Part shown: positions 8,811 through 15,823 of the stretch, piece after piece
Position numbering within the stretch: position 1 is the first letter of the stretch
Layout: every line of letters starts with the position of its first letter
DNA from: Hydrogenophaga sp.
Lineage (GTDB): Bacteria; Pseudomonadota; Gammaproteobacteria; Burkholderiales; Burkholderiaceae_C
Direction of reading: 5' to 3'
DNA length: 57,789 nt
Assembly: GCF_026125825.1 (NCBI RefSeq)
Contig: NZ_JAHCKK010000019.1
Coordinates: forward strand, 1-57,789
The notes under the pieces: model-generated
Database searches by the model: none
The model's input: only the letters and a program-made list of their open reading frames with translations
What the model was told of the DNA's origin: nothing
Position numbers and translations under genes: made by a program

Positions 8811-10382
8811 TCAGTTTACCTTGATGAGGCGCCAGTCCAGGCGGTTGTCCGCCCGGTGCACCACGTCGATGTTCTTCTTCATGGCCCAGGGAATGATCTG
8901 GTTGTGCAAAGGGATATGGGCCACGTCCTCATTCTGCAGCGCCAGTGCCTTGGTCAGCAGCTCCGTGCGCAGCTTCAGATCGGTTTCCTTCTTGGTCCGC
9001 TCCACCAGCGCATCCATCTGCGGATTGCTGTAGCGGCCCACGTTGTAGTTGCCATCACCACCGGCGCCCACCGAACGCACCAGGGACTGCAGGCTGTAGA
9101 GCGCATCAAAAGTGGGCACACCCCAGCCCAGCATGTAGATGCTGGCCTCATAGCGCTGGATCATCGGGAAGTAGGTCACCAGCGGCAGGGTGCGCAACTT
9201 GGCCTTCACACCGATGCGCGCCCACATGGAGGTCACGGCCTGGCAGATCTGCTCGTCGTTGATGTAACGGTTGTTGGGGCAGGCAAAGTCGACTTCGAAG
9301 CCATCCTTGTAGCCCGCATCGGCCAGCAGCTTCTGGGCAGCCGCCACGTCGAAAGGGTGGCGCTTGTGAACCGCCTCCGTCCAGCCGTTGACCTGAGGGG
9401 CCACCAGTGCGCCGGTGGGCTGCCCCAAGCCGCGCAGGCTCACCCTTGCGATCGTGTTCATGTCGATGGCCTGGTAAAGCGCCTTGCGGACCCGCTGGTC
9501 CTTCAAGGGGTTCTTACCCTTGATATTGCTGCCCGGCAATTCATCCCGGAACTGGTCCATGCCGAAGAAGATGGTCCTGTTTTCCACCCCATCGATCACC
9601 TTGAGGTTCTGGTCGCCACGCACGCGCGCCAGATCCTGTGGGCTGGGGTCGAGCACGAGATCCACCTCACCCGAGAGCAAAGCCGCCATGCGTGTGGCCA
9701 CGGCCTTGACCGGCGTGTAGATCACCTCGGTCACGTTGCCCTCCGACTTGCCCCACCAGTTCGGGTTGCGGGTGACCACCAGCTTCTGGTCCTGTTGCCA
9801 CTCCTTCAGCACGAAGGGACCCGTCCCATTGGCGTTGCGATGGGCAAAATTTTCGTCCTGCGTCTTGATGTCCTTGGGCAAGGTCGAGTTGTTCTTTTCT
9901 GCCCAGGCCTTGCTCATCATGCGCAGCTCGGTGAGCTGGTTCAGCAACACCGGATTGGGGTCCTTGGTGAAGATGTCGATGGTGTTGGCGTCCACCTTGA
10001 CCACCCGGTCAATGCCCTGGGCATAGATGCCGAAATTCGAGGTCTTGGCCATCGCCCGCTCGATCGAGAACACCGCGTCGTCGGCCGAGAAGCTTGAGCC
10101 GTCGTGAAACTTGACGCCGGTGCGCAGGTTCATGCGCAGCTGGGTTGGGGTCACCTGCTTCCAGGCCGTCGCCAGAACGGGCTCGGGCTTGAAGGTCTTG
10201 CTGTTGTAGTAGACGAGCGACTCGTACACCGACGCGTGAATCCCGTTGGCCAAGGCATTGTTCTGTGAATGAATGTCCCACGTGGGAATGTCACTGGCGC
10301 TCGTCCATTTGAAGGTTTTGGCGTGAGCGCCGCCGGCACCAAAGGCCACCGCGGCGAACAGGACTGCGAATGGGAGCTTCAT
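8811..10382 (-). CDS. Periplasmic peptide-type substrate-binding protein, copy 1 (SBP_bac_5)
   Basis: This first gene of the transporter operon encodes a 523-residue DppA/OppA-like protein. From the ATG at 10382 it starts MKLPFAVLFAAVAFGAGGAHA, a clean signal peptide with an AHA cleavage site, and AGGTG lies a suitable distance upstream. An upstream in-frame ATG (10427) would add 15 residues ahead of the signal peptide and is less likely. The mature protein keeps SASDIPTWDIHSQNNAL, LRTGVKFHDGSSFSADDAVF and NGTGPFVLKEWQQD. It resembles the second binding protein throughout, so the operon probably serves two related ligands through one B/C/D/F transporter. Confidence 0.9.
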   Translation of the reverse strand: MKLPFAVLFAAVAFGAGGAHAKTFKWTSASDIPTWDIHSQNNALANGIHASVYESLVYYNSKTFKPEPVLATAWKQVTPTQLRMNLRTGVKFHDGSSFSADDAVFSIERAMAKTSNFGIYAQGIDRVVKVDANTIDIFTKDPNPVLLNQLTELRMMSKAWAEKNNSTLPKDIKTQDENFAHRNANGTGPFVLKEWQQDQKLVVTRNPNWWGKSEGNVTEVIYTPVKAVATRMAALLSGEVDLVLDPSPQDLARVRGDQNLKVIDGVENRTIFFGMDQFRDELPGSNIKGKNPLKDQRVRKALYQAIDMNTIARVSLRGLGQPTGALVAPQVNGWTEAVHKRHPFDVAAAQKLLADAGYKDGFEVDFACPNNRYINDEQICQAVTSMWARIGVKAKLRTLPLVTYFPMIQRYEASIYMLGWGVPTFDALYSLQSLVRSVGAGGDGNYNVGRYSNPQMDALVERTKKETDLKLRTELLTKALALQNEDVAHIPLHNQIIPWAMKKNIDVVHRADNRLDWRLIKVN

Positions 10383-10395
10383 TTGTTGACACCTA

Positions 10396-10424
10396 AATAA
10401 AGTGGACATCCCGCCACTATGCAA
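10396..10424 (-). promoter_or_regulatory. Probable sigma-70 promoter of the transporter operon
   Basis: On the minus strand, TTGCAT, 17 bp, TTTATT lies 14 bp upstream of the SBP1 start codon. The -35 is good and the -10 weak. The spacer contains a GTGG...CCAC dyad that could be an operator. Confidence 0.4.
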
Positions 10425-10478
10425 CAAACGTTCCCGGCCAATGCACCGGAGTAACCCGAACGGACAGACGCGCCTGCG

Positions 10479-11333
10479 TCAATCCGGCGCCCGTTCCAGG
10501 CTCAGCGCGCCATACCAGGCGGTGAGTTCGCTCTCCGTGTTGTCGGTGTCCGTCATGAGCGCCACCAGACGCAAAGGGCCCGGCTCCTCGCCAAACGCGA
10601 GACGGAAATCGGCGCGCACGTCGCGCACGTGGTCGCGCCATTGCCCCAAGTTGGCGACGTCGCTGTCCACCACCAGTTTTCGTATGCGGTCCGTGCGCGG
10701 GTTCACCACAACGGTGCCCGGCTCGTGCTTGGCGCTCCAGACATAGACCAATGAAGCGTAGGGCAGCTCTTCCCCTGTGAGCAAGCGACTCATCTCAGAC
10801 AGGCGATGGTTTCGGGGCGCCCAGCGCGTGCGGTCGCCATCGAAGGCAAGGACCACCCTGACCGCAGAGTCCGCCTGACTGGACACGGCCAGATCGGCGT
10901 CTGCGGGAACGCCATCGACCCGCCACGAAAACGACAAGCGCCCCACGGAGTCCAGCGAAGGCACGAACCGCTGACGCAGGATGCTCACGGAACTGTTTGC
11001 CCGCACCCGCAGCGCCGGGCGCCCTTCCACCTGCACGGGCTCGAATGGCTGGTAACGCTTGCCAGGAAAAAAGAACGCCTCCCACGGCACATCCGTCGCG
11101 GGGGTCGCAAACAGTTGCCTGGCCGTCTTCAGCGCGGCCGGGCTGGCCCCCTTGGCCAGCTTTTGGGGCCGAGTGGGCGTCGAGTCCTGCGCCGCATCGT
11201 CTGACATCGCGGGAGACCCCGCACATCCAGCCAGCATCAGAGCAAGCGAGCCCGCACAGGCCACAGACCCCAACACGCGCACCACACCCGGTTGGCCCGC
11301 ACAAAAGGGAGCCTTGATGTTGCAAATGTGCAT
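10479..11333 (-). CDS. DUF3047-family lipoprotein
   Basis: This is a predicted lipoprotein of up to 284 residues. A hydrophobic segment VLGSVACAGSLALMLAGC ends in the lipobox LAGC at about Cys37, so the mature protein should be membrane-anchored. The C-terminal half matches the DUF3047 pattern: RLSFSWRVDGVPADADLA, VVLAFDGD, YVWSAKHEPGTVVVNPRTDRI, and the terminal ESELTAWYGALSL. The function of the family is not known to me. The annotated ATG (11333) lacks a ribosome-binding site and puts an unusually long polar stretch before the lipobox; an in-frame GTG about 16 codons later would give a more ordinary signal peptide. Confidence 0.8.
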   Translation of the reverse strand: MHICNIKAPFCAGQPGVVRVLGSVACAGSLALMLAGCAGSPAMSDDAAQDSTPTRPQKLAKGASPAALKTARQLFATPATDVPWEAFFFPGKRYQPFEPVQVEGRPALRVRANSSVSILRQRFVPSLDSVGRLSFSWRVDGVPADADLAVSSQADSAVRVVLAFDGDRTRWAPRNHRLSEMSRLLTGEELPYASLVYVWSAKHEPGTVVVNPRTDRIRKLVVDSDVANLGQWRDHVRDVRADFRLAFGEEPGPLRLVALMTDTDNTESELTAWYGALSLERAPD

Positions 11334-11443
11334 AAAAGAATGAATATGGTTTATTGCAATTCTGATTTTTCTTCAAAAAATCAAACTTTAGAAATACATT
11401 CATGCCCCGGAGCCATGGTGGCTTCAGGCCATGAAATGGGCGA
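11334..11443. other. AT-rich divergent intergenic region with inverted repeat
   Basis: This stretch between the DUF3047 gene and the ComEA-like gene is clearly richer in A+T than its surroundings. It contains the inverted repeat TGATTTTT...AAAAATCA at 11363-11383. On the minus strand TTGCAA, 17 bp, TTTATG could form a promoter placing transcription close to the DUF3047 start. It is probably a divergent promoter region; no regulator is identifiable. Confidence 0.4.
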
Positions 11444-11500
11444 ATGCATTCTGCTAACCCCTTCGTGGCATGTCAAAAGCGTTTCAATGGAGAGGATCCC

Positions 11501-11815
11501 ATGTTCAAGAAAACTCTGACCAGCCTGCTCGCCCTTTTCACCGCCGCCAGTTTCGCCGCCGTCGACATCAACACCGCTACCGTGGCTGACCTGGACAGCA
11601 TCAAAGGCATCGGACCAAACACATCGGCCAAGATCCTGGACGCACGCAAGTCAGCCCCGTTCAAGAGTTGGGGCGACCTGATTCAGCGGGTGCCTGGCAT
11701 TGGTGACAAACGCGCGGCCAAGCTCTCGTCACAGGGGTTGACCGTGAACGGAGAAGGCTTCAAGCCGTCGGCCGCAGCGCCCACAGACAAGAAGGCTGCC
11801 ACTCCGACCAAGTAG
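11501..11815 (+). CDS. ComEA-like helix-hairpin-helix DNA-binding protein
   Basis: This 104-residue secreted or periplasmic protein has a signal peptide (MFKKTLTSLLALFTAASFAA) and a single HhH2 ComEA domain (about residues 20-85: VDINTATVADLDSIKGIGPN ... IQRVPGIGDKRAAKLSSQG). It ends in a low-complexity Ala/Lys/Thr tail. ComEA proteins bind incoming DNA during natural transformation, but short stand-alone versions are common in Burkholderiales and their role is often unproven. The start at 11501 follows GGAGAGGATCCC; a longer reading from 11444 would bury the signal peptide. A strong terminator follows directly. Confidence 0.88.
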   Translation: MFKKTLTSLLALFTAASFAAVDINTATVADLDSIKGIGPNTSAKILDARKSAPFKSWGDLIQRVPGIGDKRAAKLSSQGLTVNGEGFKPSAAAPTDKKAATPTK

Positions 11816-11835
11816 TCTCACGGCACGCCCATAAA

Positions 11836-11865
11836 AAAAGCCACCCGGCATGCCGGGTGGCTTTT
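11836..11865. terminator. Bidirectional Rho-independent terminator
   Basis: The perfect palindrome AAAAGCCACCCGGCA / TGCCGGGTGGCTTTT, with A- and T-runs on either side, lies between the convergent comEA-like and porin genes. It can serve both strands. Confidence 0.93.
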
Positions 11866-11893
11866 GACTGATCGGTGTTCCGAAGAACGGAGA

Positions 11894-12877
11894 TCAGAAC
11901 TTGTGCTGGACGCCGACGCCGAAGATCGTGTCCGTTTCGGTGGTCGTACCGCCAACCTTTTCCTTGGCCTTGGTGAAGGCAGCGTAGGTCGAGGTGCGCT
12001 TGGACAGAGCATACAGAGCGCCAACCGAGTAGCCAGCGCGCTTCGTATCCGTGCCGTCCTTGTCCTTGGACGCAGCGTAGCCGGTCGAAAGGGTCAGAGC
12101 GGAAGACAGGGGGAAGTCAGCGCCGATTTGCCAGTCGTTGGTCTTGGTAGCGAGCACGTTGCGGGTCTGGCCAACGCCACCCTTCACCACTGCGACGCCC
12201 AGGTCATAGGCGGCGGTGAAGTAAGTGAACTTGGCATCGTTGCCCACGCCAGCAGCGTCGTTTTGCAACTGGTAGGCGAATGCGGCCGTCAGCGGACCGG
12301 CAGCGTACTGCAGGTTGAAGTCGGTCTGGTCGCGCTTGACAGCTGCGTTCTCGTCCAGGCCGCGAGACACGGCAGCGCTGAAGCCGCCGAAGTTGGGCGT
12401 GGTGTAGCGCAGTGCGTTGCGGGGCTTGTCGTTGTACTGAGCGACGCTCATCACTTGATAAGCAGGCGAGAAGGCAACAGCGTCAAAAATGGAGTTGCCG
12501 ATGTAGAACACGTCGTCGAAAGCCGACCACACGTTACCGAACTGGGCGGTACCGAAGCCACCTTCCAAACCGACCCACGATTGGCGGTCGAATGCGGTGC
12601 CGGTGTTGGCCGTGCCGGTGGAAGCATTGAAACCTTGCTCGAGCTTGAAGATGGCCTTCAAACCGCCGCCCAGATCCTCCGAACCCTGCACGCCCCAACG
12701 GCTGGTCGCCAGACCACCCGAATTCAGGACCGTGGTGGAGGTGGAAACACCACCAGCTTCATTCTTCGTGCGGCCGGCCCACACGTCCACCAGACCGTAC
12801 ATGGTCACGCTGGATTGGGCTTGTGCCACACCAGCCACGGAGCCGAGGACAGCCAGGGCGATCAATGATTTTTTCAT
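11894..12877 (-). CDS. Gram-negative outer-membrane porin, copy 1
   Basis: This 327-residue 16-strand-type trimeric porin starts MKKSLIALAVLGSVAGVAQA, a signal peptide followed by QSSVTMYGLVDVWAG, the classic first strand of betaproteobacterial porins. It ends in a C-terminal phenylalanine (FGVGVQHKF), the outer-membrane assembly signal. The motif GSEDLGGGLKAIFKLEQGFN is shared with the porin copy downstream on the same strand. AAGGAAG precedes the start. In related species such porins are anion-selective (Omp32-like), but selectivity cannot be read here. Its own terminator follows. Confidence 0.95.
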   Translation of the reverse strand: MKKSLIALAVLGSVAGVAQAQSSVTMYGLVDVWAGRTKNEAGGVSTSTTVLNSGGLATSRWGVQGSEDLGGGLKAIFKLEQGFNASTGTANTGTAFDRQSWVGLEGGFGTAQFGNVWSAFDDVFYIGNSIFDAVAFSPAYQVMSVAQYNDKPRNALRYTTPNFGGFSAAVSRGLDENAAVKRDQTDFNLQYAAGPLTAAFAYQLQNDAAGVGNDAKFTYFTAAYDLGVAVVKGGVGQTRNVLATKTNDWQIGADFPLSSALTLSTGYAASKDKDGTDTKRAGYSVGALYALSKRTSTYAAFTKAKEKVGGTTTETDTIFGVGVQHKF

Positions 12878-13072
12878 GGTTACTTCCTTAAAAATATTGC
12901 GGTGAGAACCACCACAAAGTTAGAAACTGACTGGTGCATGTTAGGAGCAAAGCTCACTACCCCCTAGGGTAAGCCCTGAAAAACGGTTCAATTTCGAGTC
13001 AACCTGTTGTCTTGGTGCAACAACACAGGGGTGCAACATCGTTGCCGGCTTTCGATTGGCCAAGAAAACAAA

Positions 13073-13102
13073 AAAGCCACCTGTCCGGAGACAGGTGGCT
13101 TT
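13073..13102 (-). terminator. Rho-independent terminator of porin copy 2
   Basis: A 13-bp perfect stem AAAGCCACCTGTC / GACAGGTGGCTTT with a 4-nt loop is followed on the minus strand by a T-run. It isolates the two tandem porin genes into separate transcripts. Confidence 0.92.
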
Positions 13103-13141
13103 CAAACATCTGCACAAGCTGGCTTGAAGCCAGCGAGACGA

Positions 13142-14146
13142 TCAGAAGTTGTGTTGCAGACCGAAGCCGAAGCCGGTGCTGGACTTGGCGCCATTGCCGC
13201 CAGCGCCGGTCACCGTTGCCGGGACCCAAGCGGCGTTGCGGCGTGCAACGTTCACGTAGGCTTGCGTGCGCTTGCTCAGGAAGTACTTGTAGCCAGCGAT
13301 GATGGTGCGGCCGTCGTCGCCCACTTGCTCGTTGTTGTTGAACGAAGCGTAGATCAGGCCAGGACCCACGGGAGCCGTCAGGCCCAACGCGTAGGAGTTG
13401 TCTTGATCGGAGGCCAGGCCGCCTTGGTCACGGATGGTGAAGAACACCTTGACGACGCTGAAGTCATAGGAAACAGCGAACTGGTTCACAGCCTTGAGCG
13501 TGGTGGCAGCTGCCGTGGCGCCCGTGTAGTTCACGAACGTGGCGCTCAGAGGACCGCCGTCGTAACGAACACCGATGGCCTTGCCAGCCTTGTTGCCCAC
13601 AGCCGTGGACTCGGAAGGTGCATATTCCAGCTGGACTTGCACGCCGCCGAAACGGGGCGAGTGGTACTGCACCGCGTTGGGCACATACACCGAGCTCGAT
13701 GCGTTCGAGGTCTTGGCCGAGGCAGTGGCGTTGCCGCCCAGCACGGTGTTGGCGTCATGCACGGAAACACCCTTCGTGCCGTTGGCCAGCAGGACGTTGC
13801 CGTACAGCGTGTTGACCGGACGGCCAGCGCGCAGGGTACCGAAGCCGCCGGTCAGGCCAACGAACATGCCGTTGTTGCCCAGGCCATCGGTGGAGGACAC
13901 GGTGCCGGTGTCGCTGTTGAACGAGGTCGACACTTGGAACACGGCCTTCAGGCCACCGCCGAGGTCTTCGGTGCCGGCCAGGGTCCAGTTGCTGGTGCCG
14001 TTGCGGTTGGCGGTCATGCGCAGGGCATCACCAGAGAAACGCTTCTCGAGGCCAACGTCAACGGTACCGGACAGGGTCACGGTCGACTGTGCGAATGCGG
14101 CGCCGGTGGCTGCCACAGCGGCCAGAGCGATCAGGGTCTTTTTCAT
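13142..14146 (-). CDS. Gram-negative outer-membrane porin, copy 2
   Basis: This 334-residue porin is paralogous to its neighbour. It starts MKKTLIALAAVAATGAAFA followed by QSTVTLSGTVDVGLEKRF, has the common AGTEDLGGGLKAVFQVSTSF motif, and ends GFGFGLQHNF with the terminal Phe. The start at 14146 follows GGAG; an upstream in-frame TTG would place five residues before the signal peptide and is not favoured. It is a monocistronic gene closed by a strong terminator. Divergence in the loop regions between the two copies suggests different conditions or solutes, as is usual for duplicated porins. Confidence 0.95.
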   Translation of the reverse strand: MKKTLIALAAVAATGAAFAQSTVTLSGTVDVGLEKRFSGDALRMTANRNGTSNWTLAGTEDLGGGLKAVFQVSTSFNSDTGTVSSTDGLGNNGMFVGLTGGFGTLRAGRPVNTLYGNVLLANGTKGVSVHDANTVLGGNATASAKTSNASSSVYVPNAVQYHSPRFGGVQVQLEYAPSESTAVGNKAGKAIGVRYDGGPLSATFVNYTGATAAATTLKAVNQFAVSYDFSVVKVFFTIRDQGGLASDQDNSYALGLTAPVGPGLIYASFNNNEQVGDDGRTIIAGYKYFLSKRTQAYVNVARRNAAWVPATVTGAGGNGAKSSTGFGFGLQHNF

Positions 14147-14463
14147 TGAAGGGTTCTCCAAGGGTTAATAAGGGCCGGGGGTCTTTGCCACCGAGCCAAC
14201 CTCCATCCAGGAAGCTTCGCTAATTGCATCAGAAAGTTTCCGATGGCGCCATGGTAGTGACGGCTTTTCTCGCCTCATGGCGGTGCATCCGTTGCACACG
14301 TGCCACGTTGTTAGTAGATACCCGCATATGGATAGGCTCTGGAATCATGATCCCCGTCCTTCGACGTTCAGCCCAGGAAACCGACAGGGGCAACCGCATG
14401 GAAGAATTCCCGACACGCAATCCATGGCAGCATGTGCCCTGGTGATCCCTTCCAGCCCAAACC
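14147..14463. other. Divergent intergenic region, porin copy 2 and coq7
   Basis: This 317-bp gap has no convincing gene; one short frame (14224-14445) lacks a plausible start context. It must hold the porin promoter on the minus strand, which I cannot pinpoint, and a plausible coq7 promoter on the plus strand. Confidence 0.6.
14292..14320 (+). promoter_or_regulatory. Possible sigma-70 promoter for coq7
   Basis: TTGCAC, 17 bp, TAGATA is a fair match to the consensus and lies about 145 bp before the coq7 start codon, leaving a long leader. Other promoters in the gap are possible. Confidence 0.35.
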
Positions 14464-15126
14464 ATGCCCAACACCACCGACGCCCTGTTGACCGCCGCCG
14501 ATGCCGCCTTGAGGACCCTGTTCGTCTCACCAAGGGCCACGCGCGAATGCCCGACCCTGCCCGAGCGGGCCACGGACGCGGAACTCGGACCGCAAGAGCG
14601 CGAGCTGTCGGGCGCCTTGATGCGGGTGAACCATGTTGGCGAGGTCTGTGCCCAGGCGCTGTACACCGCGCAGGCCCTGGCGGCACGTTGGCCCCGAGGA
14701 ACCGGCGGAACGCCCAATGAGGCCCTTGCCCGCCAACTGGAGGCCGCAGGACGTGAGGAAACCGACCACCTCGCGTGGACCCAGGCGCGCCTGGACGAGC
14801 TGGGCGCCCGGCGCTCGCTGCTCAATCCGCTCTGGTATGCGGGGGCCTTCGGCCTTGGGCTGATCGCCGGACGCGTGGGACCCGGTGTGAGCCTGGGTTT
14901 CGTCGTCGAGACGGAACGCCAGGTCGAAGCCCACCTCGCAAGCCACATGGACCGCCTGCCCGCGAAGGACCAAGCCTCCCGAGCCATCGTCGCGCAAATG
15001 AAGGACGACGAAGCCCGGCACGCGCGCGAGGCTCAGCAAGCAGGGGCGACGGAACTGCCAGCCCCGGTCAAAGGAGTGATGCGCATGGCGGCCAAGGTCA
15101 TGACCACGGTCGCCCACCGCATCTGA
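14464..15126 (+). CDS. coq7: Demethoxyubiquinone hydroxylase Coq7 (ubiquinone biosynthesis)
   Basis: This 220-residue carboxylate-bridged di-iron monooxygenase hydroxylates the 3-methyl-6-methoxy-benzoquinol ring late in ubiquinone biosynthesis, at the membrane surface. The two ferritin-like metal half-sites are visible: the [12 protein letters not shown] helix and EETDHLAW in the first half, then [12 protein letters not shown] and MKDDEARHA in the second. A hydrophobic stretch, [19 protein letters not shown], lies between them. Burkholderiales typically use Coq7 instead of UbiF, which fits the host. It is transcribed alone, converging on the OsmC gene with 26 bp between stops. Confidence 0.93.
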   Translation: MPNTTDALLTAADAALRTLFVSPRATRECPTLPERATDAELGPQERELSGALMRVNHVGEVCAQALYTAQALAARWPRGTGGTPNEALARQLEAAGREETDHLAWTQARLDELGARRSLLNPLWYAGAFGLGLIAGRVGPGVSLGFVVETERQVEAHLASHMDRLPAKDQASRAIVAQMKDDEARHAREAQQAGATELPAPVKGVMRMAAKVMTTVAHRI

Positions 15127-15152
15127 GCGGCGCGCCAGCGCGGTACTTGGAC

Positions 15153-15602
15153 TCAGGCCTCCAGCAAATCAAAGCTGGTGGTGATCGCGGCGGTCTTGCC
15201 CAGCATGATGCTGGCCGAGCAGTATTTGTCGTGGCTCATGGCAATGGCGCGCTCCACCGCTGCTGCCGGAATGCCTTTCCCCGTCACCGTGAAATGCATG
15301 TGGATCTTGGTGAACACCTTGGGGTCGACGGGCGCGCGCTCGGTCACCAGCTTCACGCTGCACCCGCGCACGTCGTGGCGGCCCCGCTTGAGAATGAGAA
15401 CCACGTCGTAGGCCGTGCAGCCACCGGTGCCTGCCAGCACCGTTTCCATGGGCCGGGCCGCCAGGTTGGCACCCCCGTTGTCTGGCTTCGCCTCATCGGG
15501 AGCGCCATCCATGGCGATCACGTGGCCGCTGCCAGTCTCGGCCACAAAGCCCATGTTTGAACGGGTGCCGGCAGCGCCGGTCCAGGTGACGGTGCATTCC
15601 AT
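15153..15602 (-). CDS. OsmC/Ohr-family protein
   Basis: This 149-residue member of the OsmC fold includes thiol peroxidases that act on organic hydroperoxides. The two reactive cysteines sit in recognisable places: GTGGCTAYDVVLILKRGRHD (about Cys62) and SHDKYCSASIML near residue 128. The adjacent helix GRHDVRGCSVKLVTERA is typical of the YhfA/OsmC-like subgroup rather than Ohr. It is cytoplasmic, without a signal peptide. Its promoter would lie in the 221-bp region shared with the ilvA leader. The exact substrate is unknown. Confidence 0.88.
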   Translation of the reverse strand: MECTVTWTGAAGTRSNMGFVAETGSGHVIAMDGAPDEAKPDNGGANLAARPMETVLAGTGGCTAYDVVLILKRGRHDVRGCSVKLVTERAPVDPKVFTKIHMHFTVTGKGIPAAAVERAIAMSHDKYCSASIMLGKTAAITTSFDLLEA

Positions 15603-15678
15603 GAAAGGTCCAGTCGTTAAATAACCAACGGTATTGGGGTCAGCGCTCTAAAAATCGCAAAAACACGGTTTCGCGATG

Positions 15679-15706
15679 TTGCAATGCAGCATGAGCGCGT
15701 TATACT
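15679..15706 (+). promoter_or_regulatory. Sigma-70 promoter upstream of the ilvA leader
   Basis: TTGCAA, 16 bp, TATACT: the -10 differs from consensus at one position. Transcription would begin near 15713 and run into a terminator 45-80 nt later. Confidence 0.6.
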
Positions 15707-15712
15707 GGCGCC

Positions 15713-15791
15713 ATTGTATTTACGGTTGTCTCCTCTACCCTCCACGGGTGGATTCAAGCCCGGTCTGGTTCTGCCAGTCCGGGCTTTTTTT
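15713..15791 (+). ncRNA. Candidate leader RNA/attenuator of ilvA or independent small RNA
   Basis: A promoter (15679-15706) and an intrinsic terminator (15756-15791) frame a roughly 80-nt transcript that stops only 33 nt before the ilvA start codon. The 5' half is pyrimidine-rich with anti-Shine-Dalgarno-like CUCCUCU and CCCUCC segments and a small hairpin, CCAC-GG-GUGG; the 3' half is the terminator. No leader peptide rich in Ile, Val, Leu or Thr is apparent, which argues against a classical branched-chain attenuator. An sRNA with exposed C/U-rich loops or a ligand/protein-controlled terminator both fit. I cannot assign it to a known RNA family. Confidence 0.45.
15756..15791 (+). terminator. 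Intrinsic terminator upstream of ilvA
   Basis: Stem AAGCCCGG-T-CTGG / CCAG-T-CCGGGCTT with one T-T mismatch and a TTCTG loop, followed by a run of T. It lies between a good promoter and ilvA. Confidence 0.85.
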
Positions 15792-15823
15792 CGCCCCCGA
15801 TATGATGTGCAGCGAGGAATACC

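Noticed and set aside
14224-14445. 73-residue open frame between porin copy 2 and coq7
   Set aside because: No family resemblance, no ribosome site and atypical composition; the region is better explained as a divergent promoter region.
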